13,700 nt of DNA from Scybalousia_A sp964639765 (GTDB lineage Bacteria > Bacteroidota > Bacteroidia > Bacteroidales > P3). Below are positions 1-7,622 of the stretch, piece after piece. The notes under the pieces are model-generated. The model worked only from the letters and a program-made list of their open reading frames with translations. It had not been told where the DNA came from and searched no databases. The stretch is taken from assembly GCA_964639765.1 (NCBI GenBank), contig CAZXEN010000038.1, positions 1 to 13,700 of the forward strand, read 5' to 3'. How positions within the stretch are numbered: position 1 is the stretch's first letter; each line of letters begins with the position of its first letter. Position numbers and translations under genes: made by a program.

Positions 1-1800
1 GCTTTCTACTTCGTTTATGCCGGATGTCAATGTAGAAACAGGTATTTCATAGTATGTTGAATCTGTTCCTGTGATTGCAAGAATATACACGTTAAGAGCT
101 TCTTCACCAGCATACAAACCTTCAACTACTACAGTCTGAGGTTGGTTTGGAGTAGCATTGTACCAGCCATTTTCGTTGGTAATATAAACATCCAAAACAT
201 ATAATGCAGAAAGTCCATAATAATCTGCAGTTTCTTCTACATCATAATCCCAAGTTACACCAAATTTGTCACAAGCTTCAGTTGTGGTAACTGTGAATGT
301 TGCAGAGAATGTTGAATCTGTTGTTTGAGTAAGAACAGGAGTTGTCCAAGTCAACAATTCTGGCATTTCAGTTGTTGTCCAAGTGATTGTCTGACATTGA
401 CCTTGTTCGTCGTTAGCATTAACAGGAATAGCATACATAGTATATGATTCACCTTCATCCAAACCGGAGATTGTGTAGTTTACAAGTTCTTCTACAACAT
501 ACATATTGTGGTCTGAAGCATATTGGAATGCAGATGCACAATCCGTAATATTGTTGTCGTTCAAAAGGTCTGTAGCTCCATAGATAACATAAACAAGTTT
601 AGTATCTTCGTTCATAGATAAAGAAACTGTTGCTGAAGTGTGACCAACTGAATTGACAGTAAGAGTAGCAACTGCTTCTCCGTCTCCACCTTGGAATATT
701 GGAGTAGTTATATCAACATAGTCATATATAGTAGAACCACTTGTTGTTTCAAATCCAAAGAATACATAATAATTTGTAACAGGTTGTAACCCTTCTGCTG
801 TTATGGTTACAGGAGAAGTTGTTACGGTTTCTGTTGCTATTTCTCCAACAACAGCAGCAGCTGCTTGGCTGAAAGAATATCCAAAATATTGCATGTATAG
901 GTTTATATAGCTTGCCATGGTGCCATCATAATCAACAGCCACACCGTAGTTTGCTATACAATCCTCATCCAATGTTATGTCAAATGCAGCATCAACCAAT
1001 GCTGTATTTGTATCATTAGCAGAGAACTCAGGCTCGCCGATAGAATATGTTTCTTCAATAGTTACATTATATGATTGTCCAACAAGATATCCATTCTGGT
1101 TTGCAGCAACAACCCAGAAAACATAGTTACCAGCACTAATGCCACTAAAGGAAGCATCTGTAAAGTCTGTATAGTATTTATTTCCTATAGAATACATAGA
1201 ATCAGCATTGTTGTATTCAGGATATTCAGTGAAAGTCTCTACAGAGAACAAACTAATTGTATAACTTGCAACTTCTGAGTTCATTTCTGTGCTGAAAACA
1301 ACATCATTACATGATGCATTAACTGTAGTAGTAACAGCAGGAGTACCTGTGCCACCTATTGCCTCAAGTGTAAATGTAGTAGATACAGTTGTAGTGTCGC
1401 CATTTGCTCCAAAGCAAAGAACATATATTTGTCCTGTTTCACCAGGAACAAGATTTACCCACCAAGAATAATCTTCTGTGATAGTTTCTGTTCCGGTGTG
1501 AGGAGTGGCAAATTGTTCTGCATAAGTCTCACCATAATAATCATTATACCACCAGAAATTCTCGTTAAGGTTTCCACCATACTCTATGCATTCATCTTCC
1601 AAACGGTTTGCTTTCCAAATCTGGAAATACCAAGAAGTAACGTCTGAATTAGGAGTAACAGTGAATGTTACATTAGTTCCACTAATGCTGACATTGGAAA
1701 TAGTGGCAGAAGCGGTTTTATAAGGAACACCGCCATTGTTTTGAGCAAATGATACAAATGAAAATACCATTGCCAACATAAGAATAGTAATTCTTTTCAT
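1..1800 (-). CDS. Secreted multi-domain FN3-like surface protein, 3' end cut by window edge
   Basis: The reading frame is open for 600 codons from ATG at 1800 to the window edge with no stop, so the C-terminus is missing. Residues 1-19 form a signal peptide (MKRITILMLAMVFSFVSFA, cut before Q20). The rest is threonine-, valine- and aromatic-rich with about five beta-sandwich-like modules at roughly 27-150, 155-250, 257-368, 376-475 and 487-588. Modules show recurring strand patterns such as TFTVT and a late 'I.GL..G..Y..Y' strand pair, resembling fibronectin type III domains; modules 3-5 also carry a helical insertion. The last visible residues, TSGINEVES (592-600), look like the linker that commonly precedes a type IX sorting domain (GI-x-EVE then YPNP). 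I infer an extracellular or surface-attached protein exported by the T9SS, with perhaps 70-90 residues missing. A porT gene lies about 1.7 kb upstream. The ligand or activity is not recognisable. Confidence 0.85.
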   Translation of the reverse strand, partial: MKRITILMLAMVFSFVSFAQNNGGVPYKTASATISNVSISGTNVTFTVTPNSDVTSWYFQIWKANRLEDECIEYGGNLNENFWWYNDYYGETYAEQFATPHTGTETITEDYSWWVNLVPGETGQIYVLCFGANGDTTTVSTTFTLEAIGGTGTPAVTTTVNASCNDVVFSTEMNSEVASYTISLFSVETFTEYPEYNNADSMYSIGNKYYTDFTDASFSGISAGNYVFWVVAANQNGYLVGQSYNVTIEETYSIGEPEFSANDTNTALVDAAFDITLDEDCIANYGVAVDYDGTMASYINLYMQYFGYSFSQAAAAVVGEIATETVTTSPVTITAEGLQPVTNYYVFFGFETTSGSTIYDYVDITTPIFQGGDGEAVATLTVNSVGHTSATVSLSMNEDTKLVYVIYGATDLLNDNNITDCASAFQYASDHNMYVVEELVNYTISGLDEGESYTMYAIPVNANDEQGQCQTITWTTTEMPELLTWTTPVLTQTTDSTFSATFTVTTTEACDKFGVTWDYDVEETADYYGLSALYVLDVYITNENGWYNATPNQPQTVVVEGLYAGEEALNVYILAITGTDSTYYEIPVSTLTSGINEVES

Positions 1801-1865
1801 CGTTTTTAATTGTTTTTTGTTTAACATGTATTTAATTTCTTATTTATTTCTTTTTAAAGAACGTG

Positions 1866-1873
1866 CAAAATTA
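1866..1873 (-). promoter_or_regulatory. Candidate -7 box for the surface protein gene
   Basis: On the minus strand this reads TAATTTTG, matching the Bacteroidota TAnnTTTG consensus. It lies 65 nt upstream of the ATG at 1800, predicting an AT-rich leader of about 55-60 nt. No clear TTTG -33 element is found at the usual distance; only a T-rich stretch is there. A perfect 7-bp inverted repeat abuts the box on its upstream side. Confidence 0.45.
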
Positions 1874-1892
1874 CTATTATTTTTTATAATAG
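1874..1892. repeat. Perfect 7-5-7 inverted repeat next to the -7 box
   Basis: CTATTAT, a five-T spacer, then ATAATAG. It lies between the putative -7 box (1866-1873) and the -33 region of the surface protein gene, the position expected of an operator. It is also 29 nt past the stop of the FAD oxidoreductase gene. The minus-strand sequence after it is not a U-tract, so it is a poor terminator. All arms are A/T except the outer C/G pair, so chance is a real possibility. Confidence 0.3.
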
Positions 1893-1920
1893 AAAAAACT
1901 ATTTGTGTAAAAATTCTTTT

Positions 1921-3453
1921 TTATACACCCAATTCAGTAGCTATTCTTTCAGCAGTATTAATGCCGTCAAGAGCTGAAGAAGTTATTCCGCCGGCATATC
2001 CTGCTCCTTCACCACAAGGATAAAGATTTTTCAGTTGAGTGTGTTGCAGGTTTGCTCCTCTTGGTATTCTTACAGGAGAAGATGTTCTGCTTTCCAAACC
2101 TATAAGCAAAGCCTCTTCGGTTATAAATCCTTTCATCTTTTTGTTGAAGTCCAAAAAGCCCAAGGCCAAGTTTTGGGAGATGTAGTCAGGCAAAAGTTCC
2201 TTGAAATTGCAACTCATAATGCCCGGCATATAGGAACAAGAACATAGGGTGGAGGATGTTCTGCCTTTAATGAAGTCTGTTATTCTTTGGGCAGGAGCTG
2301 TCTGTTTGTCAAGGTATAGAGATGTTTCCAGTTCTTCTTGTAGTTTCATAAGAGATAAAGCTCCAAACGAAGAATATTTTGAAGCGTCTTCTTCTTTTAT
2401 TGTAACAACTATGGCAGCATTGCCTTTTTCTCCGCTTCTAAGAGAATTGCTCATTCCATTTACAGACATTATCTTTGGTCTGTCCATTGCCGGTACAACA
2501 ATTCCTCCAGGGCACATGCAGAAAGAAAATACTCCTCTCTGTTCTGTGTTGAATGTAAGTGAATAATTTGCAGGAGGAAGAAGAGGAGACGGATTAGAAG
2601 AATGATATTGTATTTGGTTGATTAAAGCCTGAGGATGTTCTACTCTTACTCCTACAGCAAAAGGCTTGGCTTCTATATCCCAGTTGTTGTCATAGAAAAG
2701 TTGATAAATATCTCTTGCAGAGTGACCTGTGGCAAGAATGGTTTTGTGGGCAAATATTTCTTCTCCTTCAGAAGTTTTTACTCCTACGACAGTGTTTCCT
2801 TTAAGTATGAAATCTTCTACTTTTGTGTCAAACAGGTATTCTCCTCCGCAGTTGATAATGGTTTCTCTTATGTTTTTGAGGATAAGGGAAAGTTTGTCCG
2901 TTCCTATATGTGCGTGAGTTTGTCTTAGTATTTTCTCATCTGCTCCAAAATACACAAGAAGAGAAAGAACTTCATCTATATTGCCTTTTTTATTTGAACG
3001 GGTAAACAGTTTTCCATCAGAAAAAGCACCAGCCCCCCCTTCACCAAAACAAAAATTGCTTTCTTCGTTTATTTCTTCGTTGCGACAAATGGCAGCAATA
3101 TCTTTTTTTCTTTCCTCAACCGGTTTGCCACGTTCTATTATTATGGGTTTTAACCCTTTTTGTATTAAGCGTAAAGCAGCAGCCAGACCACAAGGACCTG
3201 CTCCTATGACCAAGACTTCAGAAGAATTTTTTACATCAAGAAAAGGCAGAGGATTGTTATTTGGCAAATCGTTGTTGTTTGAACAAACTACAGAAAGATT
3301 ATATACAGGTCTTTTTCTGCAATCCAGACTTTCCTTTGTAATCTTGTAGGATAGAAACGATTTATCTATTCCGCTTGCGATACTAATCTGTTTTTCCAAA
3401 GTCTCCTTGTTGTAATCTTCGGGCGACACTTTAATTTGTACAATCTTTCTCAT
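1921..3453 (-). CDS. FAD-dependent oxidoreductase, COG2509 family
   Basis: This encodes a 510-residue cytosolic flavoprotein with no signal peptide. After an N-terminal ~75-residue domain comes a Rossmann motif, VLVIGAGPCGLAAA (80-93), with G84, G86 and G89 and the ribose-binding acidic residue E108 in IIIERG. FGEGGAGAFSDGKLF (136-150) and ATGHSARD (241-248) are typical of this family, as is SFCMCPGGIVVPA (310-322). The FAD-closing GEGAGYAGGITSSA is at 481-494. Length and motif order fit full-length COG2509 proteins, for which I know no firmly assigned substrate. The frame extends to a TTG at 3462, but ATG at 3453 is preferred: it lies one base after the stop (3455-3457) of the upstream porT gene, indicating coupled translation in one operon. 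The enzyme is intact. Why it travels with an outer-membrane export gene is unclear; the link may only be shared transcription. Confidence 0.93.
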   Translation of the reverse strand: MRKIVQIKVSPEDYNKETLEKQISIASGIDKSFLSYKITKESLDCRKRPVYNLSVVCSNNNDLPNNNPLPFLDVKNSSEVLVIGAGPCGLAAALRLIQKGLKPIIIERGKPVEERKKDIAAICRNEEINEESNFCFGEGGAGAFSDGKLFTRSNKKGNIDEVLSLLVYFGADEKILRQTHAHIGTDKLSLILKNIRETIINCGGEYLFDTKVEDFILKGNTVVGVKTSEGEEIFAHKTILATGHSARDIYQLFYDNNWDIEAKPFAVGVRVEHPQALINQIQYHSSNPSPLLPPANYSLTFNTEQRGVFSFCMCPGGIVVPAMDRPKIMSVNGMSNSLRSGEKGNAAIVVTIKEEDASKYSSFGALSLMKLQEELETSLYLDKQTAPAQRITDFIKGRTSSTLCSCSYMPGIMSCNFKELLPDYISQNLALGFLDFNKKMKGFITEEALLIGLESRTSSPVRIPRGANLQHTQLKNLYPCGEGAGYAGGITSSALDGINTAERIATELGV

Positions 3454-3454
3454 G

Positions 3455-4156
3455 TTATTCAAATGTTAGATTAATATAAAAGATCTGTGATTTAATCTTA
3501 TCCAAGCAGTCAGTATAAGCATTGTTGAAGTTATGGTCCAATATATCAGTCAAACCAAAAGAAGTTTTCAGTTCTATTCCTATCTTGCACATAGGAAGAT
3601 AAAAATCAAAGCCGACACCAAGAGTATAGAAAAACTCTTTGTTTTCCAATTTCATGAGATATTCATCTGGTTTGAGTTTCTTTCGTTTTATGGAGCCCAT
3701 GTCATAGACAAATTTTCCACCACCTATAAGATAAGGACGGAAATTGTGGTAACGTTTGCTTTGAAGTTTGAGTTCCAACGGTGCTTCCAGATAAATAACC
3801 TCCAAGGCATTCCTTCTCTCTATCAATTCATTGTTCTTTATTACATCATAGACAAAAGTTCTCTGGCTAAGTACAAGAGTCGGTACAAATCTAAGATGCA
3901 AGAAAGATAATAAACGCAAATCTGCTGACACACCTATTGCCAATCCGGGTTCAGATTCAGAATAAAATCCCATAATACTGTCATACAAAGGCAGTGAAGT
4001 TTTACCTACTAAATTGGAGTAAAGAGAATTGTAGCCGAAAGTAACTCCGAAGTGAATTGTTTTTTCATCAAATTCAGGCATATTTGGAGGAGAGGATTGA
4101 GAAAAGCCTTTAAATCCCAAGCAAGCAAACAATATTATGAGCAAATACCTTTTCAT
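3455..4156 (-). CDS. porT: PorT-like outer-membrane protein of the type IX secretion system
   Basis: This encodes 233 residues with a signal peptide (MKRYLLIILFACLGFKGFS, cut near Q20), then an eight-strand-type outer-membrane barrel. The barrel begins IHFGVTFGYNS (34-44). Family-like stretches follow: LRFVPTLVLSQRTFVYD (88-104), YLEAPLELKL (122-131), RPYLIGGGKFVYD (140-152) and GVGFDFYLPMCKIGIELKTSFG (split at 180-201). The end, LDKIKSQIFYINLTFE, closes with an aromatic/acidic residue pair. These match the PorT/SprT pattern from memory of the family better than generic barrels do, and the length is normal. PorT is needed for type IX secretion in Porphyromonas and gliding Bacteroidota. The ATG at 4156 gives a clean signal peptide; a TTG at 4249 in the same frame lies upstream of the likely promoter and is rejected. 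The FAD oxidoreductase follows after one base. A generic PorT-family barrel unrelated to secretion is the alternative. Confidence 0.82.
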   Translation of the reverse strand: MKRYLLIILFACLGFKGFSQSSPPNMPEFDEKTIHFGVTFGYNSLYSNLVGKTSLPLYDSIMGFYSESEPGLAIGVSADLRLLSFLHLRFVPTLVLSQRTFVYDVIKNNELIERRNALEVIYLEAPLELKLQSKRYHNFRPYLIGGGKFVYDMGSIKRKKLKPDEYLMKLENKEFFYTLGVGFDFYLPMCKIGIELKTSFGLTDILDHNFNNAYTDCLDKIKSQIFYINLTFE

Positions 4157-4230
4157 TACTATATAAACTAAAAAATATGGTCTTTTATTGTGATAGTGAA
4201 AAAAAAAAGAGGACAATAATTTTACTGAAA

Positions 4231-4238
4231 CAAATATA
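4231..4238 (-). promoter_or_regulatory. Candidate -7 box for the porT operon
   Basis: Minus-strand TATATTTG, an exact TAnnTTTG match, 74 nt upstream of the porT ATG and inside the 160-nt gap after the 237-residue barrel gene. The -33 position shows no convincing TTTG. The box implies a leader of about 65-70 nt and excludes the longer TTG-initiated reading of the gene. The rest of the gap (4157-4316) holds an A/T-rich leader and no strong terminator. Confidence 0.45.
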
Positions 4239-4316
4239 ACACCCTTCAACTTTTGATTTGGAATATCTGTTTGTCAAGGATTTTGTTGTTTTCAGAGGCT
4301 TTTTTGGAAAGCATGC

Positions 4317-5030
4317 TTAGAAATTTATTCCCACGGTAAAGACCCAAGGAAATGTTTCTATGTTTCTTATTCTGTCAGACTTGCCATTGTAGGCGGTTCT
4401 TTCAGTACTTTTGAACCAATAATAATCATCATCGTAGTAGTAATCGTTGTCATCATTGATTTCAACTTTTACCCTGCTTTTCAAAAATCTGAACCTATAG
4501 GTAAAATCCACAAAGATACGTTTGTAATATAGTCTTATACCCACAGGAACAAAAGCAGAATGCTGTTCCAGATGCTCATCTTCATAAACATAATAGCCTG
4601 CCAGCATACCATTGTCAAAATTACGTAGTGAAGCAAAGAAATAGCCTATGCCGGCGTGGGCGGTAAGATAGGTTTTCTCCTTTGGTTTTGAAAAGATATC
4701 ATAACCCACATTCAACGCAACAGGCACATTGAACATAAAAACATCTTTATGCCAGCCGATATCTACACCGCAGTCCAGAAACAAGCTGTAGTTGGATACG
4801 TTATAGGCGCCTACACCAATATAAAGACCGAGTGCATACCAGTTTTCCTTGTTCTGACGGCTCAGCCTGTTTTCATTGTTGGCCTTAAACTGGGAATAAT
4901 ACAATCCCAAATCAACATTATGCCCTGCATCTGAGAATGGTTTGTCTAAAAAATCACCTTTCACTGAAGTATTTTGACCTATAGCCGTGCCAAGAGCAAA
5001 AAGAAAGACGATAAAAATATTTTTTTTCAT
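4317..5030 (-). CDS. Small outer-membrane beta-barrel protein of unknown function
   Basis: The product has 237 residues with a signal peptide (MKKNIFIVFLFALGTAIG, cut near Q19). Alternating hydrophobic/polar strands rich in Y, F and G run through the mature part, for example WYALGLYIGVGAYN (64-77), VPVALNVGYDIF (102-113), YLTAHAGIGYFFASL (121-135) and VPVGIRLYYKRIFVDFTYRF (161-180). The chain ends in phenylalanine (VFTVGINF), as most outer-membrane barrels do. Residues 192-206 form a strikingly acidic, tyrosine-rich stretch (NDDNDYYYDDDYYW), presumably a long external loop. I do not recognise a named family. The gene starts 44 nt after the upstream DUF5686-like barrel gene and is probably in its transcript; I found no exact TAnnTTTG box in that gap. 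Its cargo or ligand cannot be told from sequence. Confidence 0.85.
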   Translation of the reverse strand: MKKNIFIVFLFALGTAIGQNTSVKGDFLDKPFSDAGHNVDLGLYYSQFKANNENRLSRQNKENWYALGLYIGVGAYNVSNYSLFLDCGVDIGWHKDVFMFNVPVALNVGYDIFSKPKEKTYLTAHAGIGYFFASLRNFDNGMLAGYYVYEDEHLEQHSAFVPVGIRLYYKRIFVDFTYRFRFLKSRVKVEINDDNDYYYDDDYYWFKSTERTAYNGKSDRIRNIETFPWVFTVGINF

Positions 5031-5074
5031 ACGTAATAGTAGTTTTGTTTTTCTGCGTCAAATATCATACCATT

Positions 5075-6322
5075 TTATATAGTACATCTTATTCTGAAAC
5101 CCCATTCCGGCATGTTCATAGGATTTGTTTTGGCAATACGTTTTACAACTTCTGCTCCAAAGAAAGCAAATATATGATCAATACCAAATCCTACTTCCAG
5201 ATAAGGGTCATAATCTTGAGTGAAAAGAGCTTTCAGGTTTACAAATTCGTTTGGTTTGAATTGTTTAAAAAACTTTATGTTGTCCAAAAGCAGTCCTCCA
5301 AGATTAAACTGAGCAAAAGTTTGTACATATTCCTTGAACCGCATTTCCACATTTGAGTATAGGTTGAAGCCAAACATATTTGATACATCGCTTACTCTGT
5401 AATTAGGAGAAAAATAGGTGTAGTCATAGCTGTTGCCAAAGATTTTTCCTCCTGTAACCATTATATCCAAAGCCATAGGCTTGATAAGAAAACGGTGTTG
5501 TGCAGAAAGATAGACGTAATTATAATATTTGTCCTGTTTATAGTTCTGATAGTTGTAGGTATATGTAAAATCTATGGAAGAAGGGAAATAATAGAAACGT
5601 GAATTCAGCAGGTTTGTTAAATTTTTACGGTTCTTTACAGGTGAAAAGCTGAAGCTTACACCGGCAGAGTAGTTTTCCAGATTCTCAAACGGGGAAAGTA
5701 ACTGAAAAACATCGCCGTTGTCATACAAAAGATAAGAATTTATCTTCTCATACTTTGCAAATGGTCTGACGGAAAACCCTGTTTTGAAATCCTGAAGGAA
5801 ACTTAGTGTTGTGGTCTGTTTCTTTCCAAAATAAAATCTGTCCCAGTCTCCTAAGGAAAAGTAAGCTACATCATAATTTGAATACGATGGAATAAAAGTA
5901 TTGTCGGAATAGTTGATGGAAAGCGTGGAAGCAGGGAAAGCAAACACGCCTTGTGGCTTTTTTGCGAAGTTGTATGCAGCACCAAGGGAGTATTTGAATT
6001 CCTTATCCAAGGTTCCGTATGCCCCCATCGCACTAATACCAAAGCGTTTGGAGAATTTGTTGTTGGTCTCTAAGGAAAAGCGGATACGGGTCCCTTCTAT
6101 AGGGTTGTAACTTACCATGTTCAGTATGTTGGTAATGTTTATAGGACCCACAGGCAAGGATTGCGTAATAAAAAACTCGCTTAGGCTCCTGTTGTTCATA
6201 GTATTGGATATATAATCCTTGTCATTCTGGCTCAAAGGTTGATAATCCGGCTTTCTCTGTGCAGAAAGTGAAAGGCCAAGACTTAGTAAAATCAACAGTA
6301 TTATCGTTTTTCTCTTCTCCAT
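5075..6322 (-). CDS. Short DUF5686-like outer-membrane barrel
   Basis: This encodes 415 residues with a signal peptide (MEKRKTIILLILLSLGLSLSA, cut before Q22). Motifs resemble the C-terminal barrel of DUF5686 proteins: VSYNPIEGTRIRF (70-82), FKYSLGAAYNF (109-119), LLLDNIKFFKQFKPNEFVNLKA (split around 344-365) and a closing strand set DPYLEVGFGIDHIF (372-385) then WGFRIRCTI (407-415). Full DUF5686 proteins as I know them run about 800 residues, with a carboxypeptidase-regulatory-like N-terminal domain before the barrel. Here the signal peptide leads almost directly into the barrel, so it is a short form. There is no sign of a frameshift, since the flippase gene fills the upstream DNA. The start overlaps the end of the flippase gene by 22 nt, implying translational coupling. 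Function is unknown; the neighbour suggests a role with an exported glycan, but this is inference only. Confidence 0.82.
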   Translation of the reverse strand: MEKRKTIILLILLSLGLSLSAQRKPDYQPLSQNDKDYISNTMNNRSLSEFFITQSLPVGPINITNILNMVSYNPIEGTRIRFSLETNNKFSKRFGISAMGAYGTLDKEFKYSLGAAYNFAKKPQGVFAFPASTLSINYSDNTFIPSYSNYDVAYFSLGDWDRFYFGKKQTTTLSFLQDFKTGFSVRPFAKYEKINSYLLYDNGDVFQLLSPFENLENYSAGVSFSFSPVKNRKNLTNLLNSRFYYFPSSIDFTYTYNYQNYKQDKYYNYVYLSAQHRFLIKPMALDIMVTGGKIFGNSYDYTYFSPNYRVSDVSNMFGFNLYSNVEMRFKEYVQTFAQFNLGGLLLDNIKFFKQFKPNEFVNLKALFTQDYDPYLEVGFGIDHIFAFFGAEVVKRIAKTNPMNMPEWGFRIRCTI

Positions 6323-7485
6323 TTTAAAAAGTATATAAGTTCTATAAAAAATGTTATGCTATAAGATATACATGCTGTTATGGCAGCTCCGTTTATTCCA
6401 TATACAGGTATCAGGCAAAAAGACAGAATCAAGGTAATGGCAAGCCCAATCAAAGATGCTACTGTGGATATTGAGAAGTTGCCTTTGGAAGCAAAGTATT
6501 GTGTAAAGTTGCTTGAACAGGAAAGCAACATTATTCCGACAGAGAGCAACCGCAACATCTTTCCTATGTCTTGAAATCCTTCTCCGAAAGCAAAAACCCA
6601 GAACCTTTCGGGCAGAACACAAAGAACAAGTAAAGCAATGAAAGTAAAAAGAGCATTGGCACGTGTAAGGTTAAGCGTTAAGTTCATTCCTTTTCCGTGT
6701 TCTTTTGTGTTGCTCAGGGAAGAATACTGAACCAACGCCAGAGAAGTGCCAAATAACATTACTGCTTCTCCTATGGAGCAAGCATTGGAGTAAATTCCTA
6801 CTATACTTTTTGAACAATAGATATCCAAAACATAGAACGACAGCCTATAAGAGAAAGTCTGTGCTATGCTGCCTATCTGTTTTACAAAGCCAAGAGAGAA
6901 CAGAAGCCTGAAGTTTTCAAGGATTTCCTTCCACTTCAAAAGACGCAAGGCGAAATATTCTTTTCTTAGTGCGACAAAGCCAAACAAAAAACCAAGAAAA
7001 TGAGCAGCCAGCATGGAATAGACATAATAAATGACATCGTTGAAAACATTCAAGAGGGAAAGTACTCCTATTATAAGTATGTTTGAGGAACATATCACAA
7101 GTTTCACCCAGTTGGCCAAGATGATTTTTTCCTTTCCCATAAGGATATAGTAGTTTATCTCGCTTAAAGCCCCAAAGAATGCAATCAGTACAATAAGTTG
7201 AGGTTCCCAGCCTACGAATAAAGCAATACAGATGCTGCTTATTATTATCCAAAGCAAGGAAGGTATAAACAGAGAGGAGAAATCTTTGCGTGGAGTCAAG
7301 TATATAAGAGTGGAATTGCCGATAAGAGTAAGCACAAGCATGGAAATATATATGTTGAAGGAAATAATAGCCTGTTCTCCTTTGCCGCTTGTTCCAAGCA
7401 TGTGGGATATGATGACAAGGATTATGAAATTAACCCCGGCAAAAAAGAATTTGGTGAATAATGTGTTGAATATGTTTTTAAGCAT
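6301..7485 (-). CDS. Polysaccharide flippase (Wzx/PST, MOP superfamily)
   Basis: This encodes a 394-residue, strongly hydrophobic inner-membrane protein with about 11-12 predicted helices (near 14-30, 41-61, 74-91, 97-115, 124-147, 152-171, 192-212, 240-256, 276-291, 308-327, 339-359 and 363-387). The N-terminal ISHMLGTSGKGEQAIISF (26-43) and C-terminal VYGINGAAITACISY (361-375) are characteristic of oligosaccharide flippases of the MOP superfamily. These move lipid-linked glycans across the inner membrane, and the length is at the short end of normal. No glycosyltransferase or polymerase genes are adjacent, so the substrate is unassigned; this is not a classic capsule locus within the window. 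It is the first gene of a minus-strand operon with a well-placed promoter 27-60 nt upstream. The DUF5686-like barrel starts inside its 3' end. Confidence 0.9.
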   Translation of the reverse strand: MLKNIFNTLFTKFFFAGVNFIILVIISHMLGTSGKGEQAIISFNIYISMLVLTLIGNSTLIYLTPRKDFSSLFIPSLLWIIISSICIALFVGWEPQLIVLIAFFGALSEINYYILMGKEKIILANWVKLVICSSNILIIGVLSLLNVFNDVIYYVYSMLAAHFLGFLFGFVALRKEYFALRLLKWKEILENFRLLFSLGFVKQIGSIAQTFSYRLSFYVLDIYCSKSIVGIYSNACSIGEAVMLFGTSLALVQYSSLSNTKEHGKGMNLTLNLTRANALFTFIALLVLCVLPERFWVFAFGEGFQDIGKMLRLLSVGIMLLSCSSNFTQYFASKGNFSISTVASLIGLAITLILSFCLIPVYGINGAAITACISYSITFFIELIYFLKWRREKR

Positions 7486-7511
7486 TCAAAAAAATAGTTG
7501 ATATTTGTCTG

Positions 7512-7545
7512 CAAAGGTAGTAAAATAACGCCAATCCGATGCAAA
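7512..7545 (-). promoter_or_regulatory. Promoter of the flippase operon
   Basis: The minus strand reads TTTG at 7545-7542, a 22-nt spacer, then TACCTTTG at 7519-7512. This fits the Bacteroidota -33/-7 consensus (TTTG, TAnnTTTG), with the spacing at the long end of what is reported. The predicted transcription start near 7505 gives a leader of about 20 nt before the ATG at 7485. It faces away from the LD-carboxypeptidase promoter in the same 137-nt gap. Confidence 0.6.
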
Positions 7546-7593
7546 GAAAGTTAAAAAAAATATTGTCAGGTCTTTTTTTATTGAATAATATTG

Positions 7594-7601
7594 TATCTTT
7601 G
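7594..7601 (+). promoter_or_regulatory. Candidate -7 box for the LD-carboxypeptidase operon
   Basis: TATCTTTG matches TAnnTTTG exactly and lies 21 nt before the ATG at 7623, giving a very short leader of about 15 nt. Only a T-run (about 7573-7579) occupies the -33 region. Because the box lies inside the in-frame extension back to 7539, it supports 7623 as the true start. Confidence 0.55.
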
Positions 7602-7622
7602 CAAAAACAAAAATATTTATCT

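Noticed and set aside
1921..3349. Plus-strand open frames (for example 2249-2566 and 2981-3349) opposite the FAD oxidoreductase
   Set aside because: Their translations are low-complexity antisense shadows without recognisable domains, and the minus-strand gene is secure.
3454..3462. TTG start extending the FAD oxidoreductase by three residues (MNNM)
   Set aside because: It overlaps the porT stop, uses a rare start codon, and the ATG at 3453 directly after that stop is sufficient.
4157..4249. TTG start extending PorT by 31 residues
   Set aside because: It places a long charged segment before a perfect signal peptide and begins upstream of the likely transcription start.
4309..4318. Palindrome AAGCATGCTT at the end of the small barrel gene
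   Set aside because: Only 10 bp with no spacer or U-run and overlapping a stop codon; too weak for a terminator or operator call.
7539..7622. Upstream ATG extending the LD-carboxypeptidase by 28 residues
   Set aside because: The extension crosses the TATCTTTG promoter box and is not part of the family's N-terminus.
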